Origin: Prevotella melaninogenica
GTDB taxonomy: Bacteria; Bacteroidota; Bacteroidia; Bacteroidales; Bacteroidaceae
Direction of reading: 5' to 3'
Assembly: GCF_018127965.1 (NCBI RefSeq)
Contig: NZ_CP072350.1
Span: forward strand, 806,001 to 870,000
Length of the DNA: 64,000 nucleotides
The notes beneath the pieces were generated by a model, which searched no databases, was not told the DNA's origin, and saw only the letters and a program-made list of their open reading frames with translations. Position numbers and translations under genes: made by a program. Within the stretch, counting starts at the first letter, position 1. Each line of letters opens with the position of its first letter. Positions 44,683 through 53,206 of this stretch are shown one piece after another.

Positions 44683-46239
44683 ATGAAGAAGAAAACAATT
44701 TGGACAATAGCCATAATCATGGGACTTTCGTTCCTTGGTTTGCTTCTGCTCCAGCTCAACTATATTGAAGAGATGGCTGAGATGAAGAAGGAACAGTTTG
44801 ACGAATCTGTCAACCGTGCCCTCTATCAAGCTTCTCGAAATATGGAGTTGAATGAGACTCTTCGTTATTTGGAGGATGATGTAAACAAGAAGGAACGCTC
44901 ACAAGACGATGAGCAGAACACTGATAAAGATACATCTACTGCTGCACATCAGGCTCCGTCGACAGATAATCAGGGTGATGTCTACACCTCTTTTGAAGCA
45001 AAACTAAAGCAATCGAAGCCTTCTTTAGTTCCGAAAGGTTCTATTTTACGGAGTGATAGTAGTTCTTTGTCTGCTACAAAACGTAATATGCAAGAGATTG
45101 TTCGTAATCGTTATGTCTATCAGAAAGCTATGTTAGAGGAGGTTATCTATAATATTCTCTATTCTGCTTCAGACAAGCCTTTACGCAATAGAATAAACTT
45201 TAAGCTCTTAGACCAGGACTTAAAGGCGGAGATGATGAACAATGGAATCAATATTCCTTATCATTTCACGGTGACGACTCAAGATGGTCGAGAGGTCTAT
45301 AAATGTCCTGATTATGTAAGTGATGGTGAGGAGAATACTTATTCTCAGGTGTTGTTCCGCAACGACCCTGTAAACAGAATGGGTGTTGTAAAGGTTCATT
45401 TCCCACAGATGAACAACTACATCTTCTCCAGTGTACGGTTTATGATTCCGTCAATCATCTTTACTTTCGTACTGTTGGTTACCTTTATCTTCACAATTGT
45501 AACCATCTTCCGACAGAAACGGTACAGTGAGATAAAGAATGACTTTATCAATAACATGACGCATGAGCTTAAGACGCCTATCGCAAGTATCTCTTTGGCA
45601 GCTCAGATGATGAACGATAAGACGTTGACAAAGAGTCCGAAGATGATAGAACACTTAGGAGGTGTTATCAATGATGAGTCAAAACGTCTGCGTTTCCTTG
45701 TGGAGAAGGTACTACAGATGAGTATGTACGACCGCAAGAAGGCTGTTCTAAAGAAGAAATATACCGACCTTAATGAGATGGTTGAGACGATTGCCCACTC
45801 CTTTAGTTTACGTGTTGAGCATACTGGCGGTAAGGTGTATACAGAGATAGAAGCGGTTGATTCGCTAATGTATGTTGATGAAATGCATTTCCAGAATGTC
45901 ATTTTTAACCTCTTGGATAATGCAGTTAAATATGCGAAACCCGACCAACCATTAGATGTCTATTTGAAGACTTGGAATACGAATGAGAATCTCTATCTCT
46001 CTGTTCGTGATACTGGTCAAGGAATAAAGAAGGAGAACTTAAAGAAGATCTTTGATAAGTTCTATCGTGTTCACACTGGAAATCTCCACGATGTCAAAGG
46101 CTTTGGATTAGGCTTGGCATATGTAAAGAAAATGGTTGACTTACATGAAGGTGAGATTAAGGTGCTGAGCGAATATGGTAAAGGAACAAAATTCGTCATT
46201 AAACTCCCCGTTATTCGCGATGAGGAGGATGAAGAATAA
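44683..46239 (+). CDS. rprX: Sensor histidine kinase RprX-like
   Basis: A membrane sensor kinase of about 518 residues. The start MKKKTIWTIAIIMGLSFLGL at 44683 matches the known RprX N-terminus; an ATG at 44641 would add 14 residues. A membrane segment lies at about 5-25 and a second at about 262-285 (SIIFTFVLLVTFIFTIVTIF), enclosing a periplasmic sensor. The kinase core has the H-box NDFINNMTHELKTPIASISL, N-box NVIFNLLDNAVKYA, G1 DTGQGIKKENLKKIFDKFYR and G2 GFGLGLAYVKKM. It autophosphorylates on His and signals to RprY, encoded 40 bases downstream. The signal is unknown. Confidence 0.92.
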   Translation: MKKKTIWTIAIIMGLSFLGLLLLQLNYIEEMAEMKKEQFDESVNRALYQASRNMELNETLRYLEDDVNKKERSQDDEQNTDKDTSTAAHQAPSTDNQGDVYTSFEAKLKQSKPSLVPKGSILRSDSSSLSATKRNMQEIVRNRYVYQKAMLEEVIYNILYSASDKPLRNRINFKLLDQDLKAEMMNNGINIPYHFTVTTQDGREVYKCPDYVSDGEENTYSQVLFRNDPVNRMGVVKVHFPQMNNYIFSSVRFMIPSIIFTFVLLVTFIFTIVTIFRQKRYSEIKNDFINNMTHELKTPIASISLAAQMMNDKTLTKSPKMIEHLGGVINDESKRLRFLVEKVLQMSMYDRKKAVLKKKYTDLNEMVETIAHSFSLRVEHTGGKVYTEIEAVDSLMYVDEMHFQNVIFNLLDNAVKYAKPDQPLDVYLKTWNTNENLYLSVRDTGQGIKKENLKKIFDKFYRVHTGNLHDVKGFGLGLAYVKKMVDLHEGEIKVLSEYGKGTKFVIKLPVIRDEEDEE

Positions 46240-46279
46240 AAGATAATTAAGAGTATAAACAATTTAATACGTATAAGTT

Positions 46280-46987
46280 ATGGATGATAAATTGAAAATT
46301 CTGTTGTGTGAAGATGATGAGAATCTCGGAACACTGTTGAGTGAATATCTGCAGGCAAAAGGCTTTCAGGCTGACCTCTGCCCTGATGGTGAGGTTGGTT
46401 ACAGAGCCTTCTTGAAGAGCAAGTATGATATCTGTGTGCTTGATGTTATGATGCCAAAGAAGGATGGTTTTACCCTTGCACAGGAGATTCGTCAGGCAAA
46501 TGCAGAAGTTCCTATCATCTTCCTTACTGCAAAGCAGTTGAAAGAGGATATCTTGGAAGGTTTCAAGATTGGTGCTGATGATTATATCACTAAGCCATTC
46601 TCTATGGAGGAACTCGTATTCCGTATTGAGGCTATCCTCCGTCGTGTAAGAGGAAAGAAGACCAAGGAGTCAACAATGTACACCATTGGTCGCTTTACTT
46701 TCGATACACAGAAGCAGTTGCTTACATTGGATAACAATCCAGAGAAGGCTACTAAGCTTACGACAAAGGAGAATGAGTTGCTCGCTTTGCTTTGCGCACA
46801 CTCTAACGAGATTCTTCAGCGTGACTATGCTTTGAAGACTATTTGGATTGATGATAACTACTTCAATGCTCGCTCAATGGACGTTTACATTACTAAGTTG
46901 CGTAAGCATTTGAAACCAGACCCACAGATTGAGATTATCAATATCCACGGTAAGGGTTATAAACTCATCGTTCCAGACGAGCAGTAA
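46280..46987 (+). CDS. rprY: OmpR-family response regulator RprY-like
   Basis: A 235-residue regulator. The receiver domain has the acidic pocket ILLCEDDENLG, the phosphoacceptor in DICVLDVMMPKKDGF (Asp near 55), the Thr in FLTAKQ and Lys in DDYITKPF. The C-terminal winged helix binds DNA through NARSMDVYITKLRKHLKPD and ends INIHGKGYKLIVP. It is the partner of the kinase encoded just upstream. In Bacteroides fragilis RprY is known to bind promoters linked to oxidative stress and sodium/NADH metabolism; the NAD genes that follow are a curious neighbour, though regulation is only inference. Confidence 0.94.
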   Translation: MDDKLKILLCEDDENLGTLLSEYLQAKGFQADLCPDGEVGYRAFLKSKYDICVLDVMMPKKDGFTLAQEIRQANAEVPIIFLTAKQLKEDILEGFKIGADDYITKPFSMEELVFRIEAILRRVRGKKTKESTMYTIGRFTFDTQKQLLTLDNNPEKATKLTTKENELLALLCAHSNEILQRDYALKTIWIDDNYFNARSMDVYITKLRKHLKPDPQIEIINIHGKGYKLIVPDEQ

Positions 46988-47031
46988 AAACTTTATTCTG
47001 TAAGTTTCTCTTTACAGAACCACTAAATATT

Positions 47032-47080
47032 AACGCTATTCTTTCCTCTTTTAAGGGGATTGAATAGCGTTTTCTCTTGT
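47032..47080 (+). terminator. Terminator after rprY
   Basis: Stem AACGCTATTC with GAATAGCGTT (47032-47041 and 47062-47071) with an inner CCTC/GGGG pair, followed by TTCTCTTGTT. It lies 45 bases after the rprY stop. Confidence 0.8.
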
Positions 47081-47175
47081 TCAATATGGAAGTGGAAGGA
47101 TAAGGATTTTGTATAAAGTAAAGATGAAAACCTCGTTAGTATATCATAAATTATAGTAATCCTTATTATGTGTTA

Positions 47176-47245
47176 GTACTCCGCACCAATGGTGTTAAGC
47201 CTTCGCACTATATGTGTTAAGCCCCCGCACATGATGTGCGCAGTA
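47176..47245. repeat. 22-bp-period palindrome array, family B, locus 5
   Basis: Units GCACCAATGGTGT, GCACTATATGTGT and GCACATGATGTGC start at 47183, 47205 and 47227 (22, 22). Spacers are TAAGCCTTC and TAAGCCCCC. It lies between the rprY terminator and the nadB promoter; the rest of that gap (47246-47418) holds no recognised gene. Confidence 0.85.
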
Positions 47246-47418
47246 TTCGGACAGCATATAAAAAGCATCAATACTGGGATTGGAAACGTGCTGAAAGAGG
47301 ATTGCTTATACTTAATTCAGAGAAAAAGGTTCTCGTGTTCGATAGGATAAGAAAAACTTTTCTTATGCACGCACAAATATATATGCTCTTTTCTTACCAT
47401 TGTTATGGTAATTTTTAT

Positions 47419-47426
47419 TACTTTTG
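47419..47426 (+). promoter_or_regulatory. Minus-7 box of the nadBAC operon
   Basis: TACTTTTG at 47419-47426, 37 bases before the nadB ATG at 47463. The minus-33 region is weak. Confidence 0.5.
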
Positions 47427-47462
47427 TACCGACTAATTTTTGATATCAGAAGAAATCATATT

Positions 47463-49052
47463 ATGATACACAAATTTGATTTCCTGGTTATCGGCAGCGG
47501 TATAGCAGGAATGAGTTATGCACTGAGTGTGGCAAATAGTGGTAAGGGAAAGGTTGCCCTTGTTTGCAAAACTTCTTTGGACGAAGCCAATACGGCTAAA
47601 GCACAAGGAGGAATAGCAGCAGTAACGAACCTTGCCATTGACAATTTTGAAAAGCACATCAACGATACTATGGTCGCTGGTGATTATATTTCTGACCCTT
47701 TAGCTGTAAGACAAGTTGTGTGTAATGCGCCAGAAGCTATCAAGGCGCTTGTTAACTGGGGTGTAAATTTTGATAAGCATAAAGACGGTACATACGACCT
47801 ACATCGTGAAGGAGGGCACAGCGACTTTCGTATTCTTCATCATGCTGATGATACAGGCTTTGAGATACAGCGTGGATTGATGAATGCGGTGAGAGCTAAC
47901 CCAAATATTACAGTCTTCGAAAATCACTATGCTGTTGAGATTATCACGCAACACCACTTGGGTATAAAGGTGACACGCAGAACCCCAGATATAGAATGTT
48001 ATGGTGCGTATATCCTCAATCCTGAAACGAAAAAAGTAGATACCTTCTTAAGTAAAGTAACACTCATGGCTACAGGTGGAGTGGGGGCAGTCTACGCAAT
48101 GACATCTAATCCTGAGATAGCTACTGGCGATGGTATTGCAATGGTTTATCGAGCAAAGGGAACGGTAAAGGATATGGAGTTCGTACAGTTCCATCCGACG
48201 GTTCTTTATAATCCTTCTGAGACGCATCCAGCATTTCTGATTACTGAGGCTATGCGTGGCTATGGTGGGGTGTTGCGACTTCCGAATGGTCAAGAGTTCA
48301 TGCAGAAGTATGATAAACGTCTTTCTCTTGCTCCACGTGATATTGTTGCTCGAGCTATTGATCATGAAATGAAGATTCACGGACTAAATCATGTTTGTCT
48401 TGATGTAACACATAAAGATGCTGAAGAAACGAAGCATCATTTTCCACATATTTATGAGAAATGTTTGAGCATTGGGATTGATATGACAAAAGAATATATC
48501 CCTGTTTGTCCAAGTGCTCACTATATCTGTGGGGGTATAAAGGTCGATTTGAATGCAGAAAGTTCTATTCATAGACTCTATGCCGTTGGTGAATGTTCAT
48601 GTACGGGATTGCATGGCGGAAACCGACTTGCCAGCAACTCGCTGATAGAAGCAGTCGTCTATGCTAAGTCTGCTGCAGAACATACGCTTCAGATGATTGA
48701 TAACTATGACTTTAACACAAATATTCCTGAGTGGAACGATGAAGGCACAATGACCAATGAAGAGCATGTTTTAATCACACAGAGTATTAAGGAAGTTGGC
48801 GAAATCATGAGCAACTATGTCGGTATTGTTCGAAGTGATTTACGTTTGAAGCGTGCTTGGGCAAGACTCGACTTATTGTATGAGGAGACAGAAAGCCTCT
48901 TTAAGCGTGTGAAGGCAACGAAGGATATATGCGAACTCCGTAATATGATAAATGTCGGTTATCTGATAACACGACAAGCCATAGAGCGAAAGGAAAGTCG
49001 AGGATTGCACTACACGGTAGATTATCCGAAGCATGCATATGACGAGAAGTAG
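47463..49052 (+). CDS. nadB: L-aspartate oxidase NadB
   Basis: A 529-residue FAD enzyme that oxidises L-aspartate to iminoaspartate, the first step of NAD synthesis. The FAD-binding start FDFLVIGSGIAGMSYALSVA is at residues 5-24, followed by AKAQGGIAAV. HREGGHSDFRILHHADDTG and CGGIKVDLNAESSIHRLYAVGECSC are active-site and dimer motifs, with GLHGGNRLASNSLIEAVVY closing the FAD site. The ATG at 47463 fits the family N-terminus; an earlier in-frame codon at 47424 does not. It leads the nadB-nadA-nadC operon. Confidence 0.96.
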   Translation: MIHKFDFLVIGSGIAGMSYALSVANSGKGKVALVCKTSLDEANTAKAQGGIAAVTNLAIDNFEKHINDTMVAGDYISDPLAVRQVVCNAPEAIKALVNWGVNFDKHKDGTYDLHREGGHSDFRILHHADDTGFEIQRGLMNAVRANPNITVFENHYAVEIITQHHLGIKVTRRTPDIECYGAYILNPETKKVDTFLSKVTLMATGGVGAVYAMTSNPEIATGDGIAMVYRAKGTVKDMEFVQFHPTVLYNPSETHPAFLITEAMRGYGGVLRLPNGQEFMQKYDKRLSLAPRDIVARAIDHEMKIHGLNHVCLDVTHKDAEETKHHFPHIYEKCLSIGIDMTKEYIPVCPSAHYICGGIKVDLNAESSIHRLYAVGECSCTGLHGGNRLASNSLIEAVVYAKSAAEHTLQMIDNYDFNTNIPEWNDEGTMTNEEHVLITQSIKEVGEIMSNYVGIVRSDLRLKRAWARLDLLYEETESLFKRVKATKDICELRNMINVGYLITRQAIERKESRGLHYTVDYPKHAYDEK

Positions 49053-49123
49053 TAAAAGAGTATAGATAGATGATGAGAGAAGCACAATAACCATTGTACT
49101 CTCAGCTTATAATACAAAATAAC

Positions 49124-50116
49124 ATGATAGATAAAAAATGGCTGGAACAGGGGTTTATAGATGAACCTATTCCAGAAGGGACTGATGTAAAGGCTGAAAT
49201 ACGCAGGATGTGTAAAGAGAAGAATGCACTTATCATGGCACATTATTATACAGAAGGCGTAATTCAGGAGTTGGCAGATTTCGTAGGAGATAGTCTGGCT
49301 TTGGCACAAAAGGCTGCTACTACAGATGCCGATATCATTGTTATGTGCGGTGTACATTTCATGGGTGAGACAAATAAAATCTTATGTCCCGAGAAGACAA
49401 TACTTGTCCCTGACCTTAACGCCTCTTGTTCGTTGGCAGAGAGTTGTCCAGCCGATGAGTTTGAGAAGTTTGTAAAAGCACACCCTAATCATACCGTGGT
49501 AAGCTATGTCAATACAACTGCAGCAACCAAAGCTGTGACAGATGTTGTGGTGACGAGCAGTAATGCAAAGCAGATTGTTGAGTCTTTACCAAAGGATACT
49601 CCTATCATTTTTGGACCAGATAAGAACTTAGGACATTATATCAGTGAGCAAACAGGACGTGAGATGTTGCTTTGGGATGGTGCATGTGAGGTTCATGATA
49701 GATTCTCTGTAGAGAAGATTCAGCAGTTAAAACGCGAGCATCCAGCAGCAAAAGTACTGGCTCATCCTGAGTGTCCACCTACTGTACTCTGCTTAGCTGA
49801 TAAGGTTGGAAGTACATCTGCCTTATTGAAGTATAGTGTTGAGAATGATGCTCAGGAGTTTATAGTGGTGACGGAGAGTGGTATTCTTGTTGAAATGCAG
49901 CGATTGGCTCCACAAAAGACCTTTATTCCTGCTCCTCCTAATGATAGCGATAGCCCTTGTAATGAGTGTGAGTATATGAAATATATTACTTTGAGGAAGC
50001 TGTATAATTGCTTGAAGTATGAGTGGCCTGCTATTGAGGTTGAGCCAGAAATGGCAAAGAAGGCTGTCAAATCAATTCATAGAATGTTGGATATTTCAAA
50101 CAGATTAGGTTTATAA
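49124..50116 (+). CDS. nadA: Quinolinate synthase NadA
   Basis: A 330-residue Fe-S enzyme that condenses iminoaspartate with dihydroxyacetone phosphate to quinolinate. NALIMAHYYTEGVIQELADFVGDSLAL is the N-terminal motif. The 4Fe-4S Cys ligands are expected in the segments SCSLAESCP, CPPTVLC and SPCNECEYMK, the last near residue 285. The ATG at 49124 is preferred to an upstream TTG. It follows nadB by 71 bases and precedes nadC by 15. The pathway needs no oxygen apart from the electron acceptor for NadB, which anaerobes replace with fumarate. Confidence 0.96.
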   Translation: MIDKKWLEQGFIDEPIPEGTDVKAEIRRMCKEKNALIMAHYYTEGVIQELADFVGDSLALAQKAATTDADIIVMCGVHFMGETNKILCPEKTILVPDLNASCSLAESCPADEFEKFVKAHPNHTVVSYVNTTAATKAVTDVVVTSSNAKQIVESLPKDTPIIFGPDKNLGHYISEQTGREMLLWDGACEVHDRFSVEKIQQLKREHPAAKVLAHPECPPTVLCLADKVGSTSALLKYSVENDAQEFIVVTESGILVEMQRLAPQKTFIPAPPNDSDSPCNECEYMKYITLRKLYNCLKYEWPAIEVEPEMAKKAVKSIHRMLDISNRLGL

Positions 50117-50131
50117 TTTAAAGATATTATT

Positions 50132-50998
50132 ATGTTGTCAGTAGAAGAACTAAACGATAAACTTATCGAACTCGCTTTCAGTGAGGATATAGGTGATGGT
50201 GATCATACAACGCTTTGCTGCATCCCTGCTGATGCTAAGGGTGAAAGTAGATTACTGATTAAGGAAGAGGGAGTCTTGGCAGGAGTTGATGTTGCCAAAA
50301 GAGTGTTCCATCTTTTTGACCCTGAACTACAGGTAGAAGTCTTTGTGGAAGATGGTTCTCATGTGAAGCCTGGCGATATTGTCATGAGTGTGAAGGGCAG
50401 AACGCAGAGCCTTTTGCAGACAGAACGTCTTATGCTCAATATCTTACAGCGTATGAGTGGTATTGCAACGATGACCCATAAGTATCAACAAGCACTCATA
50501 GATGCAGGTACGAAGACACGCGTTTTAGACACACGTAAGACAACACCGGGTATGAGAATGCTGGAAAAAGAGGCTGTGAAGATTGGTGGTGGTATGAATC
50601 ATCGCATTGGTCTCTTTGATATGATCCTTTTGAAAGACAATCATGTTGACTTCTGTGGTGGTGTACATAATGCTATCTCTATGGCAAAGCAGTATTGTAA
50701 GGACCATGGCAAGGATGATCTTAAGATAGAATGTGAGGTAAGAAACTTTACTGAATTGGAAGAAGCATTGAATGAAGGCTGCGACCGTATCATGTTTGAT
50801 AATTTCACACCAGAGGATACTCGCAAAGCAGTTGATATGGTTGCTGGGCGCTGTGAGACGGAATCAAGTGGTGGAATCACTTTTGATACGATGATTCCTT
50901 ATGCGCAAGCTGGTGTTGATTTTATTTCCTTTGGTGCACTAACACATAGTGTTAAAGGACTTGATATGAGCTTCAAGGCTGTGGTTTCAAAAGACTAA
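50132..50998 (+). CDS. nadC: Nicotinate-nucleotide pyrophosphorylase (quinolinate phosphoribosyltransferase) NadC
   Basis: A 288-residue enzyme converting quinolinate and PRPP to nicotinate mononucleotide. Landmarks are EDIGDGDHTTLCCIPAD, RTQSLLQTERLMLNILQRMSGIAT, VLDTRKTTPGMRMLEKEAVKIGGGMNHR, and ILLKDNHVDFCGG, with the phosphate site FGALTHSVKGLDMSF. It is last in the nadBAC operon and full length. A family C repeat array begins just after the stop, at the place where a terminator would be expected. Confidence 0.96.
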   Translation: MLSVEELNDKLIELAFSEDIGDGDHTTLCCIPADAKGESRLLIKEEGVLAGVDVAKRVFHLFDPELQVEVFVEDGSHVKPGDIVMSVKGRTQSLLQTERLMLNILQRMSGIATMTHKYQQALIDAGTKTRVLDTRKTTPGMRMLEKEAVKIGGGMNHRIGLFDMILLKDNHVDFCGGVHNAISMAKQYCKDHGKDDLKIECEVRNFTELEEALNEGCDRIMFDNFTPEDTRKAVDMVAGRCETESSGGITFDTMIPYAQAGVDFISFGALTHSVKGLDMSFKAVVSKD

Positions 50999-51027
50999 TT
51001 CTTAGTTAAATACCAATACCTCTGATT

Positions 51028-51110
51028 TCTTTTCATGAAGAAAAGATTTTTCTTCATGAAAAGAAATCTTTTTGTTCACGTAAATAATTATTTCTTTTCG
51101 TGCAAGTAAT
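51028..51110. repeat. About 22-bp-period repeat array, family C, locus 2
   Basis: Cores CATGAA, CATGAA, CACGTA and CGTGCA at 51034, 51055, 51077 and 51099 (steps 21, 22, 22) in A/T runs. It lies 30 bases after nadC. TTTTCATGAAGAAAA is palindromic and could fold as a hairpin in RNA. The following 51111-51356 bases hold nothing recognised. Confidence 0.75.
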
Positions 51111-51356
51111 TCGATAAGATAGCGATAGTTGCTATTCATTCGGTGGTAACTTTATTTTTGTAGGGGGGCTTTTGGGGATTTTTCTGTTAAATGCGTAGAT
51201 TGTTAATAGAATGAGATTAATCCACATATATGGTATGATTACTTCCAATTAGATGGTTTTAGAATGGGGGATAAACTACATGATAAATGTAATTAGGTGT
51301 GATGTCTATCCGTCTTATACAAACAACTTATTCCCTCATTAATTGAAGTTTGTAAA

Positions 51357-52548
51357 CTATTTTTTTCTGTGTTTTGATAAAAGTACTAACAAACCTTAAA
51401 CACTTTCAAAGTATGCCTCATAGTCATGCCATTTTATGCTGGATTTATATTGTACTGCTATCTTCATCAGATGTCTGAACAAGTCATATTCTGGCTTTTT
51501 ACTATCCCTAAACCAACGATGATTAAATTTCCAACAATACTCATTCAAGTATAATTGGAGAAAACGCTCATCGATTTCTTTGTGAATCGCATCAATACTA
51601 CTACGGCATTCTCCTGTAACGATGTGAACCCATGGCAAGACTTTGGTAACAACCTCGTGAGGGGTGCTCTCAGTCTCAATATGCTGAACAAGACCTGTCA
51701 GAGTCTTCTTCAACCCCATAAGATTATGTCCTCCGTCAGAATGTATCTTTGAATCCTGATTCACAGACTTCTCAGCATAAGGCGCCAGTGTCTTGTATTT
51801 ACTATCAGGCAATGTATACATTTTGATATAATGGACAGCTTTCTTCACTTTGCTTCTGTTAGCTTGCTTCATAAGTTTAGAGGCTTTGTTAAATCGTTCT
51901 GTGTCAGCATTGTCTGATAGGTATTCGTTTAGGATTGATCCTGCATCTTTACTCTGTGCAATTACCAATACAGGAGTTTTCTTACTCTTAAGGACCTTTT
52001 CTCCGCCCTCCTCTGAAATGAAGGAAGTTGAGAAATATGACAAGTCGAGCTCTATCTGGTCAGAGAGTGTATAGATGCTGTCCCTCTGCCCCATAATATC
52101 TCGCAATTTCATCATCATCAACCATGCGGGAGAGTAATATTCGAGTTCAAGCTGATGCTGGATCTCCTTAGCCGACAGTACCTGCTTGATGGACGTCATC
52201 ATCTGCGCAGTAAAGAACCAATCATACAGCGGTAGTTTGCTATGTTCCATAACGGTACCCTTTGTCAACGGGATTCTGTTGCCACAGTTCTCACATTGAA
52301 AGGATTTCCTTCCAGGCAGCCATTTATACTTTGTAGCTTCACACTTAGGACACACAACACCTATCTCCTCTCGAACAGCTCTAAGGTAGTTCTCGCAGCT
52401 ATCCTCATCGGGGAACATCTGGAAGAAGTCTTTCAATAACATAGGTCTCATATTTGTGACAAATATAATTGATTTTCAGATTTTTACAATGAAGCTATAT
52501 TGAGATTAACATACCTTAGTACTTTTATCAAACACAGAAACTATTTTT
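51357..52548 (-). mobile_element. IS1595-family insertion element with 8-bp target duplication
   Basis: The element spans 51365-52540 (1176 bp) and is flanked by perfect 8-bp direct repeats CTATTTTT at 51357-51364 and 52541-52548. Its ends are inverted repeats, TTCTGTGTTTTGATAAAAGT on the left and TTTCTGTGTTTGATAAAAGT read inward on the right. The 8-bp duplication is the size known for IS1595. The clean duplication suggests a recent insertion into intergenic DNA, 18 bases from a family A repeat array. Confidence 0.92.
51396..52451 (-). CDS. IS1595-family transposase
   Basis: A 351-residue transposase. The N-terminal zinc ribbon is VCPKCEATKYKWLPGRKSFQCENCG with two CxxC pairs, followed by GTVMEHSKLPLYDWF, typical of IS1595/ISXO2-like proteins. 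The DDE core has ELDLSYFSTSF (first Asp), HSDGGHNLMGLKKTLTGLVQHI (second Asp), and ECRSSIDAIHKEIDERFLQLYLNEYCWKFNHR at the end. The start is inside the element and the frame is intact. Confidence 0.94.
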   Translation of the reverse strand: MRPMLLKDFFQMFPDEDSCENYLRAVREEIGVVCPKCEATKYKWLPGRKSFQCENCGNRIPLTKGTVMEHSKLPLYDWFFTAQMMTSIKQVLSAKEIQHQLELEYYSPAWLMMMKLRDIMGQRDSIYTLSDQIELDLSYFSTSFISEEGGEKVLKSKKTPVLVIAQSKDAGSILNEYLSDNADTERFNKASKLMKQANRSKVKKAVHYIKMYTLPDSKYKTLAPYAEKSVNQDSKIHSDGGHNLMGLKKTLTGLVQHIETESTPHEVVTKVLPWVHIVTGECRSSIDAIHKEIDERFLQLYLNEYCWKFNHRWFRDSKKPEYDLFRHLMKIAVQYKSSIKWHDYEAYFESV

Positions 52549-52565
52549 ATGCAGTTCAAAATCAA

Positions 52566-52798
52566 TACATGCTCTTTTGGCTTCTTAAAGACGCCCTTTT
52601 GGCTTGCAAAAGATGTCCTTTATGCTCCTTACTAACGCCCTTTTGGAGTGCAATTAAGCACCTTTTACTTTACTGCTTTATAACTAATTGATTTCCTGTT
52701 GATTACAAAACTGATTTTTGTATATGATTTTGCCGTTATTTATTGATGTCTTATTTGAAATTATGTAATGATTTTTCAAAGACTTATCTACAGATTTT
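52566..52798 (+). repeat. Dispersed repeat family A, copy 3 (22-bp units plus about 140-bp tail)
   Basis: Units start at about 52570, 52592, 52614, 52636 and 52658 with 22-bp steps. Cores are TGCTCTTTTG, CGCCCTTTTG, TGTCCTTTAT, CGCCCTTTTG and GCACCTTTTA. From 52641 to 52798 it matches 7581-7738 at about 85% by eye. This is the longest copy and includes the tail. Confidence 0.82.
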
Positions 52799-53053
52799 CG
52801 AAGTCTTAAGATGAAATGTTTTCAATATCAGAGGATGATGATAGGACAAATAGTTGACATTCTTAGCTATGTTTTTGTTTAATGAGCAACCTCAGTTCTT
52901 CCCGTTAAAGCAATACGGAAAACATCTACACATTTAACAGAAGAACCCTTTTTAAAGTATAATGGGGCTGTGATGAATAGAAAAGAATTATAGATGTAAA
53001 CTTTATTTTTAAAGAGTCTAATCCGCATTTTGTATATTCTTTATTTAAATTTG
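52799..53053. other. Intergenic sequence upstream of the secreted-protein operon
   Basis: AT-rich sequence after the repeat tail with no gene of note. It leads into a well-formed promoter at 53054. Confidence 0.5.
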
Positions 53054-53084
53054 TTTGTTTTTTGTTGATTTTTATTTATCTTTG
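53054..53084 (+). promoter_or_regulatory. Promoter of the three-gene surface operon
   Basis: TTTG at 53054-53057 and TATCTTTG at 53077-53084 with a 19-base spacer, the expected Bacteroidetes form. The leader to the ATG at 53207 would be about 115 bases, unusually long for these genes. Confidence 0.78.
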
Positions 53085-53206
53085 CACCATTGAGAACTAA
53101 ACAACTTATTGATAAAGAGTAGTCTACAAAACCCTATTTCCTACTTGATGGAACATGAATAACGTTGGCTACAAACTTGATTGATAAAACGTATAACTTA
53201 ATAACT

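Noticed and set aside
28251..47245. CRISPR-like look of the GCAC arrays
   Set aside because: Units are 13-bp palindromes with 9-base spacers that are themselves similar; no 25-40-bp repeat, no unique spacers, and no cas genes in the window.
51555..52439. Plus-strand frames inside the IS1595 transposase
   Set aside because: Antisense shadows without family features.
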